Shown here: positions 1 to 6,770 of the stretch, piece after piece
Layout of the letters: every line of letters starts with the position of its first letter
How positions within the stretch are numbered: position 1 is the first letter of the stretch
Assembly: GCA_021806565.1 (NCBI GenBank)
Contig: JAJZXK010000015.1
Location: 1-46,354 of the forward strand
Direction: 5' to 3'
DNA: 46,354 nt
Source of the DNA: Bacillota bacterium
GTDB taxonomy: Bacteria > Bacillota > Sulfobacillia > RBS10-35 > JAJYVN01
Position numbers and translations under genes: made by a program
Notes under the pieces: model-generated
Told to the model about the DNA's origin: nothing
The model's database searches: none
What the model saw: the letters and a program-made list of their open reading frames with translations, nothing else

Positions 1-192
1 CGACGGGCTCGGGCGGTGTGGCGGCCCCCTCGGCGGTGGGCGTGGCGGCGACGGGCTCGGGTGGTGTGGCGGCCTCCTCGGCGGCGGGCGTGGCGGCGAC
101 GGGCTCGGGCGGTGTGGCGGCCTCCTTGGCGGCGGGCGCAGCGGCGACGGGCTCGGGTGGTGCGGCGCCCTGGCCGGTGGCCGGGACGGCCG
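1..192. repeat. 48-bp tandem repeat, about 3.5 to 4 copies, inside a coding tail
   Basis: Units begin at 1, 49, 97 and, more diverged, 145. Each opens with CGACGGGCTCGGG followed by C or T. The 48-bp period equals 16 codons and, on the minus strand, encodes a Pro/Ala/Glu-rich linker. Copies differ by a few substitutions, and the array may continue beyond the left edge. Confidence 0.85.
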
Positions 193-790
193 TTGACCTG
201 GATGCATCTGCTTCGATACCGACGATGGTGCACAGGGCGGTGGTGATCGCCTTGCGGATACTTTCGGTGTCCAGGTCTGGCGCCTCTGTGCTCTGTCCCA
301 GGTACACGGCGGCTGCAGGGGTTGGTTTGCTGCTCCCCTGGTTGCGCGTGACGGAGAGGGCTCCCCACAGGAGTACTGGAACCCACGTGTAGCCGGTGGC
401 CTGGCTGAGTTGTTTAGAGATGTGTCGTGCCAGCGCGGCGCTTTCTTCGCGGGGTGTGAACGGATGGAGGACGCATGGACGGCTCGGGCTACCCGGGTAT
501 GTGCCGACGCGAAGCGACAGGGTCAGGTACCTGGTTGCGGTCACTGCGGTTCCGCCGATGTCTCCACTCACGTGGCACGCCAAGCCGGCGCGCGTGAGGT
601 CGGTCCGTAGCGCGCGCGCCAGGTGGAGGAGTTGTTGAGCCTGACCGGCGCCCACCCCTATCGCTTCCGGCAGAATGTTTACAAGCCACGTCTGCTCCTG
701 CACGACGGCAGCCCTCCCTGCCGCACGCTGCGGAAAGCGCACGAGCGGCAGGGGGATGTGTATGCGCGACGGCGGCGCCTCATCCGACAT
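1..790 (-). CDS. Partial unknown protein, degenerate amidase_3-like, with Pro/Ala repeat tail
   Basis: An open frame on the minus strand runs from an ATG at 790 off the left edge (263 codons, no stop). The body (residues 1 to about 200) follows the order of N-acetylmuramoyl-L-alanine amidases of the Amidase_3 type: a TWLVNILPEAIG strand, a helix, a SLRVG segment where the family has SIHAN, an ESAALARHISKQL helix, an AAAVYLG segment where the family has LVELGF, and a final SIRKAITTALCTIVGI helix. The His/Glu zinc ligands of the true enzymes are not visible at these places. The tail is a 16-residue repeat built on AATPPEPVAATPAAE. The first in-frame stop upstream of the ATG is around 912. Third codon positions are less GC-rich than in neighbouring genes. 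The amidase relationship is an inference from pattern only. That the minus strand is coding is much safer than the family call. Confidence 0.6.
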   Translation of the reverse strand, partial: MSDEAPPSRIHIPLPLVRFPQRAAGRAAVVQEQTWLVNILPEAIGVGAGQAQQLLHLARALRTDLTRAGLACHVSGDIGGTAVTATRYLTLSLRVGTYPGSPSRPCVLHPFTPREESAALARHISKQLSQATGYTWVPVLLWGALSVTRNQGSSKPTPAAAVYLGQSTEAPDLDTESIRKAITTALCTIVGIEADASRSTAVPATGQGAAPPEPVAAAPAAKEAATPPEPVAATPAAEEAATPPEPVAATPTAEGAATPPEPV

Positions 791-1198
791 GCATGCCGGT
801 CTTCCGGCGTGCCCTGGATACCCGCGCGGTCCGGCGGCATCCTGGAGTTGGACGGCATGCCGGGCGTGCAGGCGTCCGCTGTACCGCGTGCGAATGTTGC
901 GTCTGGTCTATGGGCGACCGGCGGCGGTGGGACGCGTGGAATCCGCGATGTTGATCGGGTCGTCCGCGGTAGGCGTTCCCGAGTGTGATGGGCCTGGTTT
1001 CTTGCGGTGGTCGGCCAAGGTGGTGGTACGGGCACAACCCCCCAAACCCCCTATGGAAGTCCGCTTGTCGCTTGTGCCTCGTGGAGAGGTAAATCGTGGC
1101 GCAGGAAGGGGCGAAATGCCTGGTTGGCGGACGATGTGGATGCCCGGTCCCCGGGTCATCGCATCGATATACCAGGCGGCGTGGTGCCGGAGGAAAGC

Positions 1199-1960
1199 TT
1201 GCGTGGGTGCCGTGCGTTGGTGACCGGCAGTTCCGGTGGTATCGGCCGGCATATCGCACTTGGCTTGGCATCCCTCGGTGTGGACGTTGCCTTCAATTAC
1301 CGCACCCACCCGGACGCCGCCGCGGAGGCGGTCCGCGTAGCGGAGTCCATGGGGGTGCGCGCCCTTGCCCTGCCGGCGGATTGTGCTGATCGTGAGCAGG
1401 TGCGCCGCTTGGTGGAGCAGGCGGCCGGGCGGTTGGGCGGTCTGGAGATCCTGGTGAACAATGTTGGGGAGTTCGCCTACAAGCGCCTGCGGGCGCACGA
1501 GCCGGACGAGTTCGACCGGATCATCGCCGGTACGGTTGGAACCACGTTCCATGCGACGATCGCCGCCTTGCCCTACATGCGCTCCGCCGGCTTCGGTCGC
1601 GTGGTGAACATCGGGGCGGCCGGAGCGGAAGTCGCCATCGGTGGTCGGCGCGAGGGCCCGCACCTCGCCGGTAAGGCGGGCGTCCTGTCGTTGACGCGCA
1701 GCTTCGCGATCGAAGAGGCGCGCCACGGCGTCACCTTCAACGCCGTGTGCCCGGGTGTGGTCGAAGACCGCGACCTTACGCGGCAAGAGGCGCTGGGGCA
1801 CATGGATCGCGGTAACCCGGTCGGCCGGCCGGGGACCAGCGCGGACGTGGTGGACGCCGTCCTCTTCCTGTGTCGGCGAGAGAGTTCCTTCATCAACGGG
1901 GCGGTGATCGCGGTCACCGGTGGCTGGCAGGGATACCTGGGACCGGTGGCACACGGCTGA
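1199..1960 (+). CDS. Short-chain dehydrogenase/reductase with altered catalytic residues
   Basis: The 253-aa protein has an SDR Rossmann fold like FabG (3-oxoacyl-ACP reductase). It shows the TGSSGGIG nucleotide-binding motif at residues 9-16, NNVG at 87-90 and a late CPG turn. The usual catalytic Ser (IGS in FabG) is Ala at about 140, and the YxxxK tyrosine is His (GPHLAGK, residues 153-159), while the Lys is kept. A TTG start at 1199 is chosen because CCGGAGGA lies five bases upstream and the protein then begins just before the first beta strand; GTG codons at 1181 and 1184 are alternatives. It stands alone, divergent from the repeat-tailed gene. Fold and NAD(P)-binding family are certain. 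Substrate is unknown, and ordinary ketoreductase chemistry is doubtful given the replaced residues. Confidence 0.88.
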   Translation: MRGCRALVTGSSGGIGRHIALGLASLGVDVAFNYRTHPDAAAEAVRVAESMGVRALALPADCADREQVRRLVEQAAGRLGGLEILVNNVGEFAYKRLRAHEPDEFDRIIAGTVGTTFHATIAALPYMRSAGFGRVVNIGAAGAEVAIGGRREGPHLAGKAGVLSLTRSFAIEEARHGVTFNAVCPGVVEDRDLTRQEALGHMDRGNPVGRPGTSADVVDAVLFLCRRESSFINGAVIAVTGGWQGYLGPVAHG

Positions 1961-1977
1961 CAGTGCCTAGCGCGCGC

Positions 1978-1994
1978 GGCCGCCATCGGCGGCC
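1978..1994. terminator. GC hairpin after the SDR gene
   Basis: GGCCGCC, loop ATC, GGCGGCC: a perfect seven-base-pair stem 17 bases after the SDR stop codon, between convergent genes. There is no T-run, so its role as a terminator is inferred from position only. Confidence 0.35.
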
Positions 1995-2154
1995 GGCCGG
2001 ATGACGTGGTTTCGTGCCCCTCTGGCCGCGCAGCCGCGGCGTCACCCCAGGTTCGCCGCGGCCGCATCACGCCCCGGTCCTTTCGCGTGGCCGCGTCCGG
2101 CGGTGGACGAACCTGGGTTGCACCCGGTGGCGGCGCGGCGGGCGGATGGCGTGG

Positions 2155-2472
2155 CTAGCCATCGCCCGCCGCGAGGAGGATGCGCATCGCGTCGCGCCCC
2201 GCCATGCCGACGCGCAGCCCGATGGCATGGGCGGCGAGGGTGACGCTTTCCAGGGGGAGATTCAGCAGATCCTCCAGGGTACGGACACCAAGGGCCCGGC
2301 CGGCGACGATCTCGCGATGGCCGAGCAGGCGATCGAGCAGTGCTACGTCCAGCGCCCCGCACATGATGTAGCCGGCGGGGGCGGCCGCCACGACCAGGCG
2401 CGTTTTGGGCAGGTCGACCGTGATTCCGATCGCCTGCCGGTCGCCGATCGGAATCGGTGTGAGTTGCACCAC
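2155..2472 (-). CDS. yunC: YunC family protein (DUF1805)
   Basis: A 105-aa protein closely matching the small YunC/DUF1805 family of Bacillota. Conserved blocks seen are QLTPIPIG at the start, VDLPKTRLVV, GYIMCGALDVALLD, IVAGRALGVRT, LLNLPLESVT and VGMAGRDAM. The length equals that of family members. The start is the GTG at 2472 (GTG GTG CAA), with a GGAGGG ribosome site eight bases upstream; the frame stays open far upstream but that part has no recognisable content. The biochemical role of YunC is not established. It is divergent from the HAD hydrolase gene, with 92 bp between them. Confidence 0.9.
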   Translation of the reverse strand: MVQLTPIPIGDRQAIGITVDLPKTRLVVAAAPAGYIMCGALDVALLDRLLGHREIVAGRALGVRTLEDLLNLPLESVTLAAHAIGLRVGMAGRDAMRILLAAGDG

Positions 2473-2564
2473 GAGGCATCCCTCCGCCGCCACCGTATGT
2501 GCGGCGCGCCGCCGGTGTTCGCCCGGCGGCAGGAAGTCGGCGGGTGTCTTGGAATCGATGAGGC

Positions 2565-3263
2565 ATGCGCAAGGATTCCCGCATGGTCTTTTTCGACGTG
2601 GGCGGGACGTTGGTCGAGCGGGTACGTGACGAGCAGACCGCCACGGTTTGCGCCCTGCGCCAGACGGTGGGCGCCCTGGAAGCGTCGGAGGTCGCCCGGG
2701 CCCTGGCCGCCATGGCGCGGGTGTATCGGGCCGGTTGTTACCTGCCCAGTACGGAAGTCGGTGAATGGGGTCTGTGGCGGGCGATCGCCTCGTCCGGCCT
2801 GGCACAGCTACCCTGCGGCCACCGCCCCGAGTTCGTGGAGTGCCTTGCCGAGCGGTTGGGCGATTATGCCGCCGACTACCGGGTCGTACCCGGCATGACC
2901 GAGGTCCTGTCCCACCTGCGGGCGCGGGCGTGGGGCGTGGGCGTCGTTTCGAACTGGCCGCCGTCGTTGCCACGGCTTTTGGAATGCCTCGGGGTCGGGC
3001 CGTTTGATGTGGTTGCTTGTTCCGGTTCCCTGCGCTGCACCAAGCCGGACCCTGCCATCTTCCAATGGGCGGCCGCCCAGACCGGCACCGCCCTGGACGG
3101 CGCGTGGTTCGTTGGCGACGACCCGGTCTGTGACTACGCTCCGGCCCTGTCTTTGGGGATGCGGGCGGTCCTCTGGGATCCGGCGGGTAAATTCGCGGGT
3201 TCGGGCATGTGTCGCGCCGCTTCTGGTTCAGAACTGAAGGCCCTTCTGGATGCGACTGGCTGA
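2565..3263 (+). CDS. HAD-superfamily hydrolase
   Basis: A 232-aa haloacid dehalogenase-like hydrolase, probably a small-molecule phosphatase. Motif I is FFDVGGTL (nucleophile Asp11, with Gly rather than Asp at +2, as in a sizeable HAD subset), motif II VVSNW (Ser129), motif III Lys160 in CTKPDP, and motif IV GDDPVCD (185-190). An alpha-helical cap lies between motifs I and II (about residues 20-105), i.e. type C1. The ATG at 2565 follows GATGAGG; a second ATG at 2583 sits directly before motif I. Substrate unknown. Confidence 0.88.
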   Translation: MRKDSRMVFFDVGGTLVERVRDEQTATVCALRQTVGALEASEVARALAAMARVYRAGCYLPSTEVGEWGLWRAIASSGLAQLPCGHRPEFVECLAERLGDYAADYRVVPGMTEVLSHLRARAWGVGVVSNWPPSLPRLLECLGVGPFDVVACSGSLRCTKPDPAIFQWAAAQTGTALDGAWFVGDDPVCDYAPALSLGMRAVLWDPAGKFAGSGMCRAASGSELKALLDATG

Positions 3264-3518
3264 TTCGTTGACCTCTTGCCCCACGTCCGCAGCCGCGGGG
3301 GCCTCGATGATCGCCTCCCGGGGCTTGCCATTGCGCCGGCAGCCACCCACCCGTTTCCGGCGGAACCCGGGTTCCCTCCGCAGGCGGGCGGCGCCGGTCT
3401 GGCGGGCGGGGGCCCGGCATCGCGTGGTGCTGCCGATCTCCAACGCCCGCTCCCCGGGTGTCGCGCACCGGCGATGTCGGCCCCCGTGGCCGCCGGTGGC
3501 CGGTGTTTGTCGCCGCAT
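3228..3518 (-). CDS. Possible small basic protein, unsupported by homology
   Basis: A 96-codon frame with GC-rich third positions. Its end (KPREAIIEAPAAADVGQEVN and on to the stop) reads like a real hydrophilic, Ala/Glu-rich protein, while the first 60 residues are Arg-rich and low in information. It overlaps the end of the HAD gene by 36 bp in convergent orientation. A shorter version starting at an internal GTG, near the GGTGGC tract, is equally possible. I recognise no family. Listed as a candidate only. Confidence 0.22.
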   Translation of the reverse strand: MRRQTPATGGHGGRHRRCATPGERALEIGSTTRCRAPARQTGAARLRREPGFRRKRVGGCRRNGKPREAIIEAPAAADVGQEVNESASRIQKGLQF

Positions 3519-3785
3519 GACCGGAGGGTGGAAGCGGACTGGCGGTGCGCCCGAGGGGTGCCCGCGGCCGTTGCGGGGCGGAATCTACGGCCGAGGTGGC
3601 GGAGGCGTTTGGACGGAAGATACGCGCGCGGAGCGTAATCCTTTTCTGAGCAAACGGCCGATAAGGCTCATGAAGTGCGAAGCTTCGAGCGCGGAGCGGA
3701 GATCTCATGCGGTTGCGTTCGAGCGGCCCTGTGGATGAAAGCGGCCCGACCCTTGGCGTGTTTGGATGACCGATCGGTCGCGTGT

Positions 3786-3794
3786 GGTAGAATG
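3786..3794 (+). promoter_or_regulatory. Extended -10 promoter candidate
   Basis: TGG followed by TAGAAT makes an extended -10 element (TGn plus a near-consensus hexamer) in an otherwise GC-rich region. No good -35 lies at 16-18 bases. If active, a transcript would begin near 3801, more than 400 bases ahead of the next good start codon at 4212. Confidence 0.35.
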
Positions 3795-4169
3795 TTTGCA
3801 AGATGCCGTGCGGCGGCCTGGACCGGAACGCCTCTACCGAAAAGCCCCGTAGCGGCCGTCGCCACGTGGGTCCCGCGGTATGGAACAGCGTGTATGACGC
3901 TTGGTGTTGCGGCGCCGTGCGGCCCTGTTCGACCCTGCGGCGACGGCTGTGGCGGATGCCAGACCGGTGCCGGGGGGACGAAGACCTGGACGTGGTGTGC
4001 GGCACCCTCGGCAATCGGCACCCATCACACGCCATCGCGGATTCCGGTGGATGGCACCAGCACGCGAACGGATTCCTCATAGCGGGAGCGGTCGTTCCGG
4101 TCCGCCCGCTCCGGGGGGCGGTGGCCGGCCAGAGCGAGCGGCGGCGTGAGCCTGAGATCCGAAACACGG

Positions 4170-4191
4170 TCTCCAGGCGGCCGCCTGGAGA
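4170..4191. repeat. Perfect 22-bp palindrome upstream of the SMR gene
   Basis: The half-site TCTCCAGGCGG is followed immediately by its exact reverse complement. It ends 20 bases before the GTG start of the membrane-protein gene and just before its purine-rich ribosome site. Possible operator or RNA hairpin. Function not known. Confidence 0.6.
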
Positions 4192-4211
4192 GAGGAGAGG
4201 GACGGGAGACT

Positions 4212-4583
4212 GTGCGGGAGTGGTTGCCGCTGGCGCTCGTCTCCATCGCCATCGGTGCGGTGGGACAGCTGTTGCTGAAGTTTGCCGCGCGTAGCGCCGG
4301 CGGCCTGCCGCTACTCGGCCCCGATGCATTGGGAGCCTTCGGCCGCCTGCTGATCAACCCCTACCTGTTGGCGGGCGTGTTCTGTTTCGGAACCAGCATG
4401 CTGCTTTGGGTCAAGGTGTTGACGACGGCGCAACTGAGCGTGTCGTACCCGTTGGTCAGTCTGGGCTATGTGATCGTGGCGCTGCTGTCCTGGTGGTGGC
4501 TGGGTGAGCCGCTGTCTCTGCGCCAGGTGGTGGCCATCGGCATCATCATGGCCGGGGTTGCGTTGCTCGGCCAGCGCGGGTGA
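4212..4583 (+). CDS. SMR/EamA-type small four-helix membrane protein
   Basis: A 123-aa protein with four hydrophobic segments (about residues 4-25, 42-65, 72-92 and 100-120). It begins VREWLPLALVSIAIGAVGQL, has GQLLLKFAA in helix 1, and later VSYPLVSLGYVIVALLSWWW and GEPLSLRQ before the last helix. This layout is that of EmrE/ArnE-like drug/metabolite transporters, which work as dimers. The conserved membrane Glu of EmrE helix 1 is not seen, which fits the ArnE/ArnF-like (undecaprenyl-linked sugar flippase) side or an orphan group better than classic drug export. The GTG at 4212 is preferred because GAGAGGAGAGGGACGGGAG precedes it; an in-frame ATG at 4146 would add a polar non-homologous stretch containing the palindrome. 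Confidence 0.75.
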   Translation: MREWLPLALVSIAIGAVGQLLLKFAARSAGGLPLLGPDALGAFGRLLINPYLLAGVFCFGTSMLLWVKVLTTAQLSVSYPLVSLGYVIVALLSWWWLGEPLSLRQVVAIGIIMAGVALLGQRG

Positions 4584-4620
4584 CGTGCGGCGGCTGGGCT
4601 CGGCCCTGACCGCCGCACGT
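4583..4620. terminator. Strong bidirectional hairpin between convergent genes
   Basis: ACGTGCGGCGG (4583-4593) pairs perfectly with CCGCCGCACGT (4610-4620), and the loop holds a nested GGGC-TCG-GCCC stem. It starts at the last base of the SMR gene's stop codon and ends ten bases from the stop of the convergent coat gene. No T-run follows, as is common in GC-rich genomes. Confidence 0.65.
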
Positions 4621-4629
4621 GCGCACGAC

Positions 4630-5382
4630 TCAAGAACGGTACGATGAAGACGGACCGGCCTGAGGGTACCGGGTTTCGCCCGCGCTCCAGGTGTTGTCGC
4701 CGAAGTTGCCGCGCGATCCGTCCGCCGGTCGGGCTCCGATGCCTGCGCCTCTGCGGCCCCGGTCGTCGTCGTTGCGATAGCCGTCTCCGCGCCCGGGTCC
4801 GGACGTGACGGCTGTGGAGTTTTGGGGCCCTCCGCCTGTCCCCGCGTAGCCGGAGGATCCGGCGTACGCCCGGTCGCCGCCGCCACCCATCGAACGATCA
4901 GCCTCGAACCGCGTTCCCTGGGGCAGGTTGTTGCCGGCGGCGAAGCGGACCCCGTTGTCGGGGCCGCCGTAGAAGCCACTGCCCGCGCCGTTGCCCGAAG
5001 CGGACCAGCGCCCGTCGCTCCAGTCGCGTGAACGCGAATCGCCGTTGGGCTCATTCCAGGAGCGGCCCTCGGCGGACCCGGCGTGGGTGAACTCCTGCTG
5101 GCCCTGATGCCGCTCGCGATGCGTCTGCTGGAGGTGTTCCATCCGTCGCCGCACCTGCTCGACTTCGTCGTACTGGGCCGCGTGGGTGCGGTACTCGCCC
5201 TTTTGGTGGAGGAACTGCCACAGGGACCACTGGGAGCGCATGGCGCCGTCGTGCATGCGGCGGAAGGTGTCGCGGCAACGCGGGTGTGAAGCCTCCAGCA
5301 TCGCGGCCATGTACGTCATGGCAGAGCTCTTGGCGCCGTAGAGCATGTCGTACGCGATATCCCGTTCCGTGAGCGTGTGCAA
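4630..5382 (-). CDS. CotF-family spore coat protein with Gly/Asn/Arg-rich tail
   Basis: A 250-aa protein. The first 70 residues are a CotF-type domain (LTERDIAYDMLYGAKSSAMT, later SHPRCRDTFRRMHDGAM and LWQFLHQKGEY), a helical domain of spore coat proteins in Bacillota. From about residue 75 on it is a polar low-complexity tail rich in Gly, Ser, Asn, Arg and Asp (GGGGDRAYAGSSGYAGTGGG and similar), unusual for CotF and typical of self-associating surface proteins. The start is TTG at 5382 with AAAGGGGA upstream. It lies 39 bases behind a second coat-like gene and is probably co-transcribed with it. Expression in the sporulating mother cell is inferred. Confidence 0.82.
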   Translation of the reverse strand: MHTLTERDIAYDMLYGAKSSAMTYMAAMLEASHPRCRDTFRRMHDGAMRSQWSLWQFLHQKGEYRTHAAQYDEVEQVRRRMEHLQQTHRERHQGQQEFTHAGSAEGRSWNEPNGDSRSRDWSDGRWSASGNGAGSGFYGGPDNGVRFAAGNNLPQGTRFEADRSMGGGGDRAYAGSSGYAGTGGGPQNSTAVTSGPGRGDGYRNDDDRGRRGAGIGARPADGSRGNFGDNTWSAGETRYPQAGPSSSYRS

Positions 5383-5421
5383 CGCAGCGTAATCCCCTTT
5401 CCCCGTCTCGTCTCCGTCCGG

Positions 5422-5613
5422 TCAGCGGAGCAGTTGGAGCAGGTCGTCGACGTTGCGGTGGCAGGACTGCAGTCCCTGGATGCAGAGGTCCCTGAGTTCG
5501 GGATCCTGCACTTCGTGTTGGAAGGCCTCAAGCTTCTCGCAACTGAGCACCTCCATCTTGATGGCCTCTTCCACGAAGCCGAGTTCCTTGCTGCTGAGCC
5601 CCTGGGTATCCAT
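5422..5613 (-). CDS. Small CotF-like protein (63 aa)
   Basis: An ATG start at 5613 with a near-perfect ribosome site (GGGAGGTGA, five to six bases upstream). The 63-aa product (GLSSKELGFVEEAIKMEVLS, then CEKLEAF, then SCHRNVDDLLQLLR) is one helical-bundle half resembling short CotF/YraD-type proteins, which carry a first domain of this kind and are often encoded next to a longer CotF partner. It is the first gene of a two-gene operon with the 250-aa coat protein. The spore-coat role is inferred from the neighbour and from family resemblance. Confidence 0.8.
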   Translation of the reverse strand: MDTQGLSSKELGFVEEAIKMEVLSCEKLEAFQHEVQDPELRDLCIQGLQSCHRNVDDLLQLLR

Positions 5614-5947
5614 GCGCTCACCTCCCGCGCTAGGCTTTGCCGGGGATGGCACGCGTATACGGTACGGGAGCGGGCCGCGGTCGGGCGGGCCGATCGGACG
5701 GCGGCGGCTGGGTCGGATGGGAGGTTGGTGGCTGGCGGCGGCTTCCGATATGCACGGCGCGCCACCAAGTGTTCCGCGGTCGCGGTGCTGGCGGTCTGGC
5801 CGCGTGCGGCACCGGAACCGGCTCGGCCAGGCTGGCCCGGATGGAGCGGAGTCCGGCGCTGCCGGGCCGGCCCGACGCCTCCGTCCGGGTCGGGACAGAG
5901 GTGGGCTGGGCGTGACGGATGCGCGGGGGCGTTGTCTGCGGGATGCC
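5614..5947. other. Intergenic, no gene seen
   Basis: 334 bases between phoU and the coat operon, both leftward. It should carry the promoter of the coat operon, but I cannot place convincing sporulation-sigma boxes. Open frames here lack ribosome sites and look like noise. Confidence 0.6.
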
Positions 5948-6604
5948 CTAATCGTTGAGCTCGACGCGGCGGCCGGTCTCGACGAAGATGACCCATTCGC
6001 TGACGTTGGTCGCGTGGTCCGCGATGCGTTCAAGCGCGCTGGCGACGAATAGCAGGTGCGCCGCCTGGCGGACCGAGGTCCGGTCGTCCAGCATGTAGCT
6101 CAGCAGTTCGCGGCACACCTGGTCGTAGAGGGCGTCGACGCCGTCGTCGCGTTCCGCGACGGAGCGCGCGGCGGCGGCGTCGCCGGATGCGAAGGCGGCG
6201 ACCGCTCCGTCGATCATCTCTCCGGCCAGCGCCGCCAAGCGCTGGATGTCGATGAACGGAGCGATGGGCCGCTGGCCCTGGAGCCGCAATGTGGTGCGGG
6301 CCATCGCCGCGGCGTGGTCGCCGATGCGCTCCAGGTCTGTGACCACCTTGAACGCCGCGGCGACCGTGCGCACCTCCCGCTCCGCCGCCCCAGCGTGGGT
6401 CCGGCCACTGAGCAGGCTGAGGCAGTGGCGCTCCACAGCCTCCTCCATCTGATCGATCGCCGCGTCTCCGGCGATCACCTGACGCGCGGCTTCGACATCG
6501 CCGCCCTCGAGGGCCGCCAGGGCGGCGTGCATGGCGTCGCGGACCCGTACCGACATCTGCTGGACGGCCGTGTTCAAATCGCTCATGGTCGGGGGCCGCT
6601 GCAA
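5948..6604 (-). CDS. phoU: PhoU phosphate-signalling protein
   Basis: About 218 aa, two PhoU three-helix repeats. Repeat 1 has AARQVIAGDAAIDQMEEAVE and AFKVVTDLERIGDHAAAMAR; repeat 2 has AAARSVAERDDGVDALYDQV and LLFVASALERIADHATNVSE. The E(R/x)IGDHA/ERIADHA motifs are the metal-binding signatures of PhoU. PhoU proteins restrain phosphate uptake and PhoR signalling. The start is uncertain: TTG at 6604 has GAGGAAGG ten bases upstream, while ATG at 6586 has no ribosome site. It is the third gene of a leftward set with a DUF47 protein and a PiT transporter. Confidence 0.9.
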   Translation of the reverse strand: MQRPPTMSDLNTAVQQMSVRVRDAMHAALAALEGGDVEAARQVIAGDAAIDQMEEAVERHCLSLLSGRTHAGAAEREVRTVAAAFKVVTDLERIGDHAAAMARTTLRLQGQRPIAPFIDIQRLAALAGEMIDGAVAAFASGDAAAARSVAERDDGVDALYDQVCRELLSYMLDDRTSVRQAAHLLFVASALERIADHATNVSEWVIFVETGRRVELND

Positions 6605-6770
6605 TGGTATCAGCCCTTCCTCTATCAGCCGCTGGAACCAGACCACCCGCCGTCGTCCGACGGTTGGCCGCCAAGGGTGGACGCTCGGGTGGCGCGGAGG
6701 CTCCGCGGTGTGCGCCACCGGCCGGCGAGGGAGCCGTTCCGCCGCGTGGTGCGTGCCTTCTGCCCTTTGG

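Larger units (their letters stand above)
3264..4211. other. Long stretch without a convincing gene
   Basis: Apart from the doubtful minus-strand frame ending at 3228, I see no credible protein in these roughly 950 bases. Open frames here have erratic codon use and no ribosome sites. The DNA is locally less GC-rich around 3640-3810, where an extended -10 promoter-like sequence occurs, and it ends in a perfect palindrome just upstream of the SMR gene. It may hold a long leader or an untranslated RNA. I tested by eye for RNase P RNA, tmRNA, 6S and guanidine riboswitch hallmarks and did not find them. Confidence 0.5.

Noticed and set aside
1-192. CRISPR-like array
   Set aside because: There are no spacers; the units are contiguous, in frame and diverging gradually, as in a coding repeat.
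18-392. Rightward frame with Ala/Gly/Ser repeats over the 48-bp array
   Set aside because: The minus-strand frame gives a sensible Pro/Ala/Glu repeat joined to a long non-repetitive body with no stops, while the rightward one has no ribosome site and ends in unstructured sequence.
3795-4211. RNase P RNA, 6S RNA, tmRNA or TPP/guanidine riboswitch
   Set aside because: A CTGAGAT stretch and ACGG pieces caught the eye, but the conserved cores of these RNAs are not present in order.
2473-4329. Upstream extension of the yunC frame to a 724-codon protein
   Set aside because: It runs antisense through the HAD gene with Arg/Pro-rich noise; the YunC family is about 100 aa and a ribosome site marks the GTG at 2472.
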